This document shows, one piece after another, positions 1-6,645 of a stretch of 8,889 nt of DNA (positions are counted from its first letter, which is position 1; each line of letters opens with the position of its first letter). The stretch spans positions 1 to 8,889 of the forward strand of contig CAKVEH010000044.1 in assembly GCA_934728205.1 (NCBI GenBank), in the 5' to 3' direction. The notes under the pieces were generated by a model. That model was not told where the DNA came from and made no database searches. It saw only the letters and a program-made list of their open reading frames with translations. A program made the translations under genes and the position numbers. The DNA is from an uncultured Helicobacteraceae bacterium (GTDB lineage Bacteria > Campylobacterota > Campylobacteria > Campylobacterales > Helicobacteraceae).

Positions 1-438
1 ATTTTAGATACCGCGAAGCAAAAGGGCGTAAAAATTTATCTCCCCGTAGATGTCGTAAGCACTGATGATATAAAGCGACATCAGCATATCAAAATCACGC
101 CAGCCCAAGATATACCAGAGAATTATATGGCAGTGGATATGGGACCTGCAACCACAAGACTTTTTAGTGAAGTGGTGCGTGATAGTCAAACTATCATTTG
201 GAATGGACCACTTGGAATCTATGAAATAGCTTCGTTTTCTCGTGGGACATTTAGTCTTGCGCACGCTGTGAGCGACACTTATGCTTTTAGTCTTATTGGT
301 GGTGGCGATACTGCAGATGCGATTGATAAGGCTGGCGAGCGAGATAATATGAGTTTTATCTCCACAGGTGGTGGGGCAAGCTTGGAGCTCCTTGAAGGTA
401 AGGTATTGCCTGCCTTTGCTGTGCTAGATAAAAAATAA
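1..438 (+). CDS. pgk: Phosphoglycerate kinase, C-terminal part (5' end outside window)
   Basis: Cytoplasmic glycolytic/gluconeogenic enzyme that transfers phosphate between 1,3-bisphosphoglycerate and ADP. The open frame runs in from the left edge (first base 1) and ends at TAA 436-438, giving 145 residues. The family is normally about 400 residues, so roughly the N-terminal 255 are outside the window. Visible family landmarks, in fragment numbering, are LPVDVV (14-19), VDMGP (45-49), WNGPLGIYE (67-75), GGGDTADA (100-107) and STGGGASLELLEG (121-133). The last two belong to the nucleotide-binding C-terminal lobe. The ATG at 127 is internal to this conserved frame and is not the start. No truncation or frameshift is visible. 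The gene converges on the antiporter operon, with 232 bases between the two stops and no convincing terminator hairpin after the stop. Identification is secure from these motifs. Confidence 0.97.
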   Translation: MLDTAKQKGVKIYLPVDVVSTDDIKRHQHIKITPAQDIPENYMAVDMGPATTRLFSEVVRDSQTIIWNGPLGIYEIASFSRGTFSLAHAVSDTYAFSLIGGGDTADAIDKAGERDNMSFISTGGGASLELLEGKVLPAFAVLDKK

Positions 439-448
439 AATTTATGGC

Positions 449-454
449 TATAAT
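449..454 (+). promoter_or_regulatory. Consensus -10 hexamer TATAAT just after pgk
   Basis: A perfect TATAAT lies 11 bases after the pgk stop codon. An A/T-rich stretch (429-445) precedes it, which is the usual upstream context of Helicobacter sigma-80 promoters. No -35-like hexamer is seen. No + strand gene follows before the convergent antiporter, so any transcript would be a small RNA or would run antisense to the antiporter 3' end. In DNA this AT-rich the hexamer could occur by chance. Confidence 0.25.
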
Positions 455-460
455 GCCAAA

Positions 461-640
461 TCACACCAAAATTAAGAATCCACCAGCCACTTAAGGCAAA
501 TCAGACAATGGATACTTTTCGCGGATTTGGGGTTTGTTAAAGCGGATTGAAGCAGTCAAAAAACACGATTTTTAGTCGCTTTGCTTTAAAATATTCTCTA
601 GATTCTCTATGCGTGATTGTAATCTTTGTGTAAAAGCCAT
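461..640 (-). pseudogene. Possible decayed small reading frame in the convergent gap
   Basis: Reading the - strand from ATG 640-638 gives one frame across most of the pgk/antiporter gap, interrupted by TAA at 572-574 and 491-493 and ending at TGA 461-463. The first piece is 22 codons (MAFTQRLQSRIENLENILK, then QSD), leucine/isoleucine-spaced and able to form a short coiled coil. AGAGAG sits 5 bases before the ATG as a weak ribosome binding site. The second piece is 26 codons (starts KSCFLTASIRFNKPQ, ends YPLSDLP). The third is 9 codons (VAGGFLILV). It begins 30 bases after the antiporter stop, so it could be co-transcribed. Possible explanations are a 22-residue peptide gene plus non-coding DNA, a gene remnant, or a copy of a dispersed repeat. 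I do not recognise a family with confidence. No other gene is seen in this 232-base gap. Confidence 0.3.
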
Positions 641-670
641 TTTATCTCTCTTATAAACTTGTCCTTGATT

Positions 671-1834
671 TTATTTAGTGCGCCATAGCGTGTGAATGAG
701 TTTAATGGCGATACTAAAGAAAATCCCTTCAAAAATCGCACCAAAGATACACGAAATATATGCCATATCGCTAAGCACACCAAACTTTTGCCCAATGCTT
801 GCAGTGATGACTAAAAATGTGAGTGGCATTGAATTACTCAGTGCAAAAAGGATGGTGTTTTTTACACTTTTAAAGTATTTTAAAAACACAAGAATAGAAG
901 CGATTAGTCGCACTGAAAACATCGCAATGATAAGATAGATAGCATAAAGCAAGATATCTGGATTGATAAACACGCGTGTCAAATCAATAGTCGTGCCTAC
1001 ATATACGAAAAAAAATGGCACAAGGAATCCAAAACCAATATCATCAAGTTTCTTAGGAAGTGTGTGTTTGTATTTAAAATAAGTAGTAATGATAACGCCT
1101 GCGATAAATGCACCAAGCACAGGCTCTAAATGTAGTAATGAGGTAATGGCAATAAATACAATAAAAAGCATAAACACAAAACGAATGTCTTTGGAATTGG
1201 TATCATCGTGTGGTAAAAGAAAGAGTTTGAGATTTGGAAACCACCAAAAAAGCACATTTGCCACCTTAAAAATACACACTACACCAATTAAGAATCCACA
1301 CAAAATAAGCAAGCTCTCCAATAAAGCAATGCTAAATCCATAGTGATAGATTCCCTCTAGTGTGATAAGCACGACAATGCTGACAAGCTCGCCTATTATG
1401 CCGATTTTTAAGGTAAGATTGAGCCAAGCGCGACTTTTCCCATAATCACGGATTAACGCCATAATCATACCCAAGCTCATCACAGGTAGGATTGCTATAA
1501 AAATAAAAGGCAACTTAAAAATAATCACAACAAGCACACAAAGCATATATAAAATCACAAAATACCATAGCGTTTGGTATAAAAATCGTTTGCCAAGTGA
1601 AAAAGAGGATTTTAAATCCACTTCCATACCACATAAAAACATTAAAAACAACAATCCTACATTTGCCATTATGCTAATGTGAGTTTGCGTAGAATCTACC
1701 ACGCCAATATATGCTGCGATAATGCCAAGCAAGATTTCAGCCACTGTTATAGGGATTTTAAGCACGCTATGAAGCGGGATAGCGAGCACAATGAGCGCAC
1801 CAAAAACAGCAAAAGAAAGTGCATATTCTTGCAT
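671..1834 (-). CDS. CPA2-type cation:proton antiporter (Na+/H+ exchanger family)
   Basis: Inner-membrane secondary transporter of 387 residues, predicted to exchange Na+ or K+ for protons and so support pH and ion homeostasis. It is almost entirely hydrophobic, with about 11-13 likely membrane segments and no cytoplasmic RCK/TrkA-N domain, so it is the transporter core only. Family marks are LLFLMFLCGMEVDL (61-74), the LGAFIAGVIIT segment near residue 245, and FLVPFFFVYVGTTIDL near 275-290. In the segment where family members usually carry the ion-binding Asp, the sequence reads IGIIGELVSIVVL, with Glu149 and no Asp. The ATG at 1834 follows AAAGGA by 5 bases. That Shine-Dalgarno lies inside the last codons of purN, whose stop is 1 base away, so translation is probably coupled. 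The ion specificity (Na+ versus K+, NapA- versus Kef-like) cannot be assigned from sequence alone. Confidence 0.9.
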   Translation of the reverse strand: MQEYALSFAVFGALIVLAIPLHSVLKIPITVAEILLGIIAAYIGVVDSTQTHISIMANVGLLFLMFLCGMEVDLKSSFSLGKRFLYQTLWYFVILYMLCVLVVIIFKLPFIFIAILPVMSLGMIMALIRDYGKSRAWLNLTLKIGIIGELVSIVVLITLEGIYHYGFSIALLESLLILCGFLIGVVCIFKVANVLFWWFPNLKLFLLPHDDTNSKDIRFVFMLFIVFIAITSLLHLEPVLGAFIAGVIITTYFKYKHTLPKKLDDIGFGFLVPFFFVYVGTTIDLTRVFINPDILLYAIYLIIAMFSVRLIASILVFLKYFKSVKNTILFALSNSMPLTFLVITASIGQKFGVLSDMAYISCIFGAIFEGIFFSIAIKLIHTLWRTK

Positions 1835-1835
1835 T

Positions 1836-2441
1836 TTATTCCTTTGGTTCTTCTAAATGTAGTGCTTGTAGTGTGGCTTTTGGGAATAGTGTATATTCGA
1901 GATTGTGAATGCGCGATTCAAAAGATTGTAAGCTCTCATTGGGAATCTTTGGGAGCTTTTCTTGCAAGATAATATCTCCAGAATCTAACTCATCGCTTAC
2001 CCAATGCACACTCACGCCACCAAAATCCTCATTTGATTGGTAGCTTTGTGTAATGGCGTTTGCACCTTTGTGTAATGGCAAAAATGATGGGTGGATATTG
2101 ATAGCTTTGATGCGTGAGGTAAAAATGGGCGTTAAGATTCTCATAAAGCCACTTAGCACACATAAATCTGGTGCAAATTCTGTGATTTTATCCACAAGTT
2201 TTGTATCAAACTCTTCACGCGAAAGATTGCTATGTGGGATAAGCTCACAAGGGATTGTGTAGTCTTTTAATCGTTGCAAACCCTTGGCGTTTGGATTATT
2301 GCAAATCGTGCCTACAACACTTAAAAGCACCGATTTTTTACTTGCAGATTCTATAAAAACCTTTTGATGTAAAGTGTTTATGAGATGTATCATATTGCTT
2401 CCATTGCCACTAAATAAAATTGCTATTGTCTTTTGTTGCAT
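1836..2441 (-). CDS. purN: Phosphoribosylglycinamide formyltransferase (GART)
   Basis: Cytoplasmic enzyme of de novo purine synthesis that transfers the formyl group of 10-formyl-tetrahydrofolate to glycinamide ribonucleotide (GAR). It has 201 residues, close to the usual size for PurN (E. coli 212). The phosphate-binding loop is LFSGNGSN (9-16). The catalytic triad is present with E. coli spacing: Asn115 and His117 in INIHPSFLPLHKGA, and Asp153 in VSDELDSGDII, matching E. coli N106/H108/D144. The LPLHKGANAI loop resembles Campylobacterota PurN. The ATG at 2441 is the first possible start, because an in-frame TAA lies at -12. There is no good Shine-Dalgarno (TAAAGTTTCTCT precedes the ATG), so expression may depend on coupling to the DHH gene 26 bases upstream. 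It sits 1 base before the antiporter start. As I recall, H. pylori lacks de novo purine synthesis, so purN argues for a different Helicobacter lineage. Confidence 0.95.
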   Translation of the reverse strand: MQQKTIAILFSGNGSNMIHLINTLHQKVFIESASKKSVLLSVVGTICNNPNAKGLQRLKDYTIPCELIPHSNLSREEFDTKLVDKITEFAPDLCVLSGFMRILTPIFTSRIKAINIHPSFLPLHKGANAITQSYQSNEDFGGVSVHWVSDELDSGDIILQEKLPKIPNESLQSFESRIHNLEYTLFPKATLQALHLEEPKE

Positions 2442-2467
2442 AGAGAAACTTTATGTAAGATTAGAAT

Positions 2468-3562
2468 CTAGGATTTTTGCAAGCGTTGGAGGATTTGCTG
2501 CTTAATGTCCTCGTATAAAAAACTTTCTTTAAAGCCGTCCATTTTCCCACCTGAAGCATTTTTATGCCCTCCACCATTAAAAAGTTCCTTTGCCATTGCA
2601 CTGACATCGCATTCTCCATTTGCTCTTAAACTCACATTGCCTTTGGCGTTAATATCCATATAAAAGGCAAATTCTGTGTTTTGACGCAAAAATAAATTTG
2701 CAAGCACACTAATACCACCCATTGAATAGCTTAAAAATCCTAATTTGTCTTCATAATAAATCGAGCATTGCCCCTTTTTTTGACTAAGGAGTTTTGCTTG
2801 AGCGAGCGAAGTGATACTATCCATTGTTTGGGTGGCTGGATTCCCACCTAAGATTTGCTTTTTTAGGCAAAATAGTGCGTTATCAAATTCCACTGCGCCA
2901 TTTTGCTTGCCTAAAAATTCACGCGTGCTCTCAAGCAGGCTAAATTTATACTCCCTATGCTCCTCTTCAAACATAAAGCGATTAAGCTCGCTACTTTGGC
3001 TTATCATATTCATTGCTACCTTGCCAAACTCAAACTCATAAGAATCTTCAAGCCAAATATCTACAGAATTTGTCATTTCTACAAGATTGTGCAACCATTG
3101 CTTTTTGTTCTCATTGCGGAGCGTGAAGTTGGCATTCAAATGCTCCCATACAAGTTTTGTCGCACATTTCGTGGAATCTAAGTGATACCACGAAAATTTG
3201 TTCGCACATTCTTGCCCGCTAATGTGGTGGTCAAGCAAAGCAAGCGTGATATGCACGCCAGCATTTTTGAGGTTTTGCACTTTTTGGTGCAAGGTATTTG
3301 CTTCTTGGAGTGTGAGATTTAAATCACTAATGAGAATCATATATTCTTGTGGCTCGCTAGATTGCTTTGTTTTAGTGCGAAATTTTGTGCTTAGCATTTG
3401 AGTGTGATTAAGTGGGATTTGCTCCAAAATACAATCTAAGCGCACGCCAACTTCTTTGCCATAATTGGCGTTAAAAAATACAATATCATCAAAAAACTCT
3501 CTAGCAATAAATTGACACGCATAACCATCTAAGTCAATATGCGAGAGATGAAATACTTTCAT
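2468..3562 (-). CDS. DHH/DHHA1 family phosphoesterase (HP1042-like)
   Basis: Cytoplasmic phosphoesterase of 364 residues. Family members include nanoRNases (NrnA/NrnB), pAp phosphatases and cyclic-dinucleotide phosphodiesterases, usually Mn2+ dependent. All four DHH metal motifs are visible: HIDLDG (8-13; His8, Asp10, Asp12), ILISDLN with Asp80, LLDHHISG (Asp111-His112-His113), and NSVDIW with Asp168. The C-terminal DHHA1 domain shows SLRANG (311-316) and FNGGGHKNASGG (328-339), the substrate-binding signature. The catalytic set looks intact. The ATG at 3562 follows AAAGGA by 5 bases, and the context AAAGGAATAAAATG is identical to that of the antiporter start. The gene lies 34 bases after flhA, an adjacency also found in H. 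pylori to my recollection. The exact substrate (short RNA, pAp or a dinucleotide) cannot be read from the sequence. Overall length and motif spacing fit NrnB-like proteins at least as well as NrnA. Confidence 0.9.
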   Translation of the reverse strand: MKVFHLSHIDLDGYACQFIAREFFDDIVFFNANYGKEVGVRLDCILEQIPLNHTQMLSTKFRTKTKQSSEPQEYMILISDLNLTLQEANTLHQKVQNLKNAGVHITLALLDHHISGQECANKFSWYHLDSTKCATKLVWEHLNANFTLRNENKKQWLHNLVEMTNSVDIWLEDSYEFEFGKVAMNMISQSSELNRFMFEEEHREYKFSLLESTREFLGKQNGAVEFDNALFCLKKQILGGNPATQTMDSITSLAQAKLLSQKKGQCSIYYEDKLGFLSYSMGGISVLANLFLRQNTEFAFYMDINAKGNVSLRANGECDVSAMAKELFNGGGHKNASGGKMDGFKESFLYEDIKQQILQRLQKS

Positions 3563-3596
3563 TTTATTCCTTTAGATTCTTTTATTCTTTTGCTCT

Positions 3597-5801
3597 TTAA
3601 GTAAAAGCCACATCAATCGTGCTAAGAATCTCAAAATCAATTCTTGGGTCGATTTCAGAATTTCCAAGCACCACCACTTCGAGTTTATGCTCTTCTAAGA
3701 GATTTGCTAACGCCTTTCTCAAGCGATAATCCACAAGCAATACCACAGGAGAAATGCCACTATCTTTAATCTTTGACATTTCATCAACGATAGTATTTAC
3801 CAGCGTTTGTGTTTCATTTATGCTTAAAAGCAACGCTTTGGTGTTTGTTTGGTCTTTAAGTTTGCCTAGCAAAAATTGTTCGGTTTTTATAAAAAATGTC
3901 ATTGCCTTTAGTGTGCCATCATCAGATTTGTATAAATCTGTAATAGTGCGTGATAAGCTGGCGCGGACATATTCACTAAGCGCGTTTATGTCATTTTGTA
4001 AGTTTGGATATATGTCAATGAGCGTTTCTAAAATGCTTATCATATCGCGGATTGGAATCTGCTCGTGCAAAAGATTTTGTAAAACTTTTTTAATCGTGCT
4101 AAGAGGGATTTTTTGCGCCTCGGCTACCACGGTTGGATATTTATCACTGAGCTTATTCATTAGATTCTTTACTTCATCAATAGTGATAAATTCTTCCGCG
4201 TATTTTTTAATCAGTGTAGATAAATGCGTGGTGATGATATTTGGTGGTTCGATAATCATATAGCCTTTTTGCGCGGCGTCATTTCTCGCGGAGGCATCTA
4301 TCCACAGCGCGTCTAATCCCATTGCTGGCTCTTTAGTCTCAATCCCATCAATTTTATTGATAACTTGCCCTGTATCAAGTGCTAGGAGTTTGTTTGGCAT
4401 TAGCTCTCCTTGCCCTATGATGACATTTTTTAGCAAAATATTATAACATTCGGGTTTGAGCTTGAGATTATCCCTAATGCGCACTTGAGGGATAAGGAAT
4501 CCATAATCACTAGCAATTTGCTTGCGCATTGAGCGCACGCGCTCTATTAAGTCGCCATTTTCATCTTTATTTGCAAAGCGCATTAAATCATATCCTAAGT
4601 GGATTTCTAGCATTTCAAGTTTGAGGGCTTCATTAAGCATCGCTTCTTCTTTTTGCTTGATTTCCTCTTCGCTTGCTTGGATTTTTTCTCCTTTGTGTCG
4701 CTCTATATTTTCTTGGTTTGCTTGAGATTTTGCATCTTGTGGCTTGTTAAGTTTTTTGTTAAACCAATTTTCAAATAACGACACAATGCTTTTTGGGTCT
4801 TCTCTATTACTAAGCCACGCGATAAGCAAGAAAAACAATCCTACAAAGCCAAATGAGCTCCCAAGCACGGTGGCAAATAGACATAAAATAAAACCAACAA
4901 TAAGCAAAATTTTTGAGCTTGAGATAAGTTGGTTAATAATATCGCTCGCAAAGTTTGTGCCACTGCTTTTAGCTGCACGAGTGGTCATAATACCTGTGGC
5001 AGTAGCGATGATAAGGGCGGGAATCTGCCCCACCAAACCATCGCCAATGGTAAGGATTGTAAAGATTTTCGCACTTTCGCTCACAGGCAATCCATATTGA
5101 AAATACCCAATCAAAAATCCACCAATGATATTTACCAGTGTAATGATGATAGAAGCAATGGCATCGCCTTTGACAAATTTACTCGCACCATCCATTGTGC
5201 CGTAGAAATCTGCTTCTTGTTGTAATGCCTCTCGTCTAGCTCGCGCTTCCTCTTGCTTGATAAGTCCAGCGTTTAAATCTGCATCAATCGCCATTTGCTT
5301 GCCGGGCATCGCATCAAGTGCAAACCTCGCTCTCACTTCGGTTACACGAGTTGCACCATTAGTGATAACGATAAGATTGACAAGAACCAAAATGGTAAAA
5401 ACGATGATTCCAATAATGTAATTTCCACTTACGACAAATTGCCCAAATGAGTTGATAATCTTACTTACAGAATCGCTACCATTTCCACCTTCGGTAAGAA
5501 TCATTCTAGTGGTGGCTACATTGAGTGCTAAACGATAAAGTGTAACAATAAGCAAAATGGTAGGAAAAGCAGAAAATTCTGTAGGTTTATCAACATAAAG
5601 CACCATAAAAATAATCAACACAGAAAGCGCGATAGAAATAGTGATGAGAAAATCAAGCGCAGCACTTGGCAATGGGACGATGATGATTGCCATAATAGCG
5701 ACAATAAATACAACAACACTCAAATCCTTAGACCCAAGAATCGTGCGCATAAAAGGGCTAAGTTTTTGTGTGAGTTTTTGTGCGGTTTTATTTTTTGCCA
5801 T
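3597..5801 (-). CDS. flhA: Flagellar biosynthesis protein FlhA
   Basis: Central component of the flagellar type III export gate in the inner membrane. It uses proton motive force and docks substrate-chaperone complexes through its cytoplasmic ring. It is full length at 734 residues. The N-terminal half (about 25-335) holds roughly eight hydrophobic segments. The FHIPEP family signature RARFALDAMPGKQMAIDADL spans 157-176, and KFVKGDAIA (208-216) includes Asp213, which I equate with the essential Asp208 of Salmonella FlhA. A charged linker (about 340-395, rich in Lys, Gln and Glu) leads to the soluble C-terminal domain, with typical pieces IPLSTIKKVLQNLL, IPIRDMISILETL and VVLGNSEIDP. The ATG at 5801 has AAAGG 6 bases upstream. 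It is preceded by its own promoter candidate. The flhA-DHH order matches H. pylori, but the upstream gene here is a PHP phosphatase, not rpsO as I recall there. No defect is seen. Confidence 0.98.
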   Translation of the reverse strand: MAKNKTAQKLTQKLSPFMRTILGSKDLSVVVFIVAIMAIIIVPLPSAALDFLITISIALSVLIIFMVLYVDKPTEFSAFPTILLIVTLYRLALNVATTRMILTEGGNGSDSVSKIINSFGQFVVSGNYIIGIIVFTILVLVNLIVITNGATRVTEVRARFALDAMPGKQMAIDADLNAGLIKQEEARARREALQQEADFYGTMDGASKFVKGDAIASIIITLVNIIGGFLIGYFQYGLPVSESAKIFTILTIGDGLVGQIPALIIATATGIMTTRAAKSSGTNFASDIINQLISSSKILLIVGFILCLFATVLGSSFGFVGLFFLLIAWLSNREDPKSIVSLFENWFNKKLNKPQDAKSQANQENIERHKGEKIQASEEEIKQKEEAMLNEALKLEMLEIHLGYDLMRFANKDENGDLIERVRSMRKQIASDYGFLIPQVRIRDNLKLKPECYNILLKNVIIGQGELMPNKLLALDTGQVINKIDGIETKEPAMGLDALWIDASARNDAAQKGYMIIEPPNIITTHLSTLIKKYAEEFITIDEVKNLMNKLSDKYPTVVAEAQKIPLSTIKKVLQNLLHEQIPIRDMISILETLIDIYPNLQNDINALSEYVRASLSRTITDLYKSDDGTLKAMTFFIKTEQFLLGKLKDQTNTKALLLSINETQTLVNTIVDEMSKIKDSGISPVVLLVDYRLRKALANLLEEHKLEVVVLGNSEIDPRIDFEILSTIDVAFT

Positions 5802-5826
5802 CCATTGCCTTTATACACTCATTTTA

Positions 5827-5866
5827 AGCCTAAGATTGTAGCAAAATTTTTCTTAGTTTATGTCAA
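5827..5866 (-). promoter_or_regulatory. Candidate flhA promoter (extended -10)
   Basis: In the 51-base gap before flhA, TACAAT (5840-5835) is preceded by TG plus one base (TGCTACAAT), an extended -10. A TTGACA hexamer lies at 5866-5861 inside the last codons of the PHP gene, but 20 bases from the -10, longer than the usual 17. An A/T-rich stretch lies between them, as expected for Helicobacter housekeeping promoters. The predicted transcription start is near 5827-5829, giving a 5' leader of about 27 bases. The leader contains a three-codon frame, ATG AGT GTA TAA (5822-5811), whose stop overlaps the flhA Shine-Dalgarno TAAAGG. No sigma-54 or sigma-28 element was noticed. Confidence 0.6.
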
Positions 5867-6644
5867 AAACTTGCATTTGCTTATCTTTAAACGCACAGAC
5901 TTTATCAAATGCAAGTTTAAGTGCGAGATTTTTGCACTCTTCATAGCCAAAACCTACATTTTCTACACTATGGGCATCCGAGCTAAGAGTGATAGGAATG
6001 TCAAGCTTGCGTGCCATTGTGAGAATCTCTTTAGAAGGATATTGCTGCTTGCAAGGCTTGCGTAATCCTGAAGCATTTATCTCAAGCACACAGGAGTGAT
6101 TTTTGATAGTTTGAAGAGTGTGCTCGATTGTAGGATATATGGCTTGGGGTGGTTGATTGTTAAAGATTTTAAACAAATCAAAATGACCGATAATTTGGAA
6201 AAATCCACTTTTAGCCATCGCCTCAATGGAATTAAGATAGTGTTCCCAGCATTTTTGTGTATCAAGATTCTCATAATTTCCAAGAAATTCTGGGTTATCA
6301 AATCCCCATTCATTGAGGAAATGCACAGAACCAATCAAATAATCAACCTTGCAATTTAGCACAGATTCTAACATTAAATCTTCTCGCCCTAAAATAAAAT
6401 CCACTTCCAAGCCAATACGCAGGTCAATTTTATCGGCATATTTTTCGCGCAAGTCCTTAAGCGTTGTGAGATACTCTGTGAGCTGTGTTTCGCGCATTCG
6501 GTATTGTTCATCGAAGTTCATTGGTGCGTGGCAGGAGAAGCCATAGATTCCAATACCAAGCTCTATTGCCCTTTTGATATATTCCTCTGGCTTTCCTGTG
6601 GCGTGATTACATAGGGGAGTGTGATTATGCAAGTCAATACGCAA
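5853..6644 (-). CDS. PHP-domain phosphatase, HisJ/histidinol-phosphatase-like
   Basis: Cytoplasmic metal-dependent phosphatase of 263 residues with a complete PHP fold signature. The metal ligands appear as DLHNHT (His6, His8), His14 in LCNHA, His39 in GFSCHAP, Glu80 in GLEVDF, His108 in GSVHFL, His154 in IIGHFDLFKIF, and Asp223/His225 in SSDAHS. Length and motif order fit HisJ, which dephosphorylates histidinol phosphate in histidine synthesis. However, other PHP phosphatases share these motifs and no his gene is adjacent, so the substrate is an inference. The start is TTG at 6644: AAAGG sits 6 bases upstream, the DLHNHT motif begins three codons in, and no in-frame ATG lies just upstream. 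The TTG is 1 base after the ubiE stop, so translation is probably coupled to ubiE. The upstream neighbours argH and ubiE make a biosynthetic role plausible. The C-terminus ends just before the flhA promoter, and its codons contain the TTGACA. Confidence 0.88.
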   Translation of the reverse strand: MRIDLHNHTPLCNHATGKPEEYIKRAIELGIGIYGFSCHAPMNFDEQYRMRETQLTEYLTTLKDLREKYADKIDLRIGLEVDFILGREDLMLESVLNCKVDYLIGSVHFLNEWGFDNPEFLGNYENLDTQKCWEHYLNSIEAMAKSGFFQIIGHFDLFKIFNNQPPQAIYPTIEHTLQTIKNHSCVLEINASGLRKPCKQQYPSKEILTMARKLDIPITLSSDAHSVENVGFGYEECKNLALKLAFDKVCAFKDKQMQVFDIN

Positions 6645-6645
6645 G

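Noticed and set aside
4..264. - strand open frame of 86 residues at the left edge
   Set aside because: It overlaps the conserved pgk frame on the other strand and has no family features.
446..459. Short inverted repeat TGGC-TATAAT-GCCA after pgk as a terminator
   Set aside because: The stem is only 4 base pairs and no T-run follows, so it is not a credible intrinsic terminator.
607..795. - strand open frame of 62 residues running out of the antiporter 3' end
   Set aside because: Most of it overlaps the conserved antiporter C-terminus in another frame. The smaller frame from ATG 640 is the more credible candidate in that gap.
3754..4263. + strand open frame of 169 residues inside flhA
   Set aside because: It lies wholly within the conserved C-terminal domain of FlhA on the opposite strand and shows no recognisable motif. 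It is a shadow frame.
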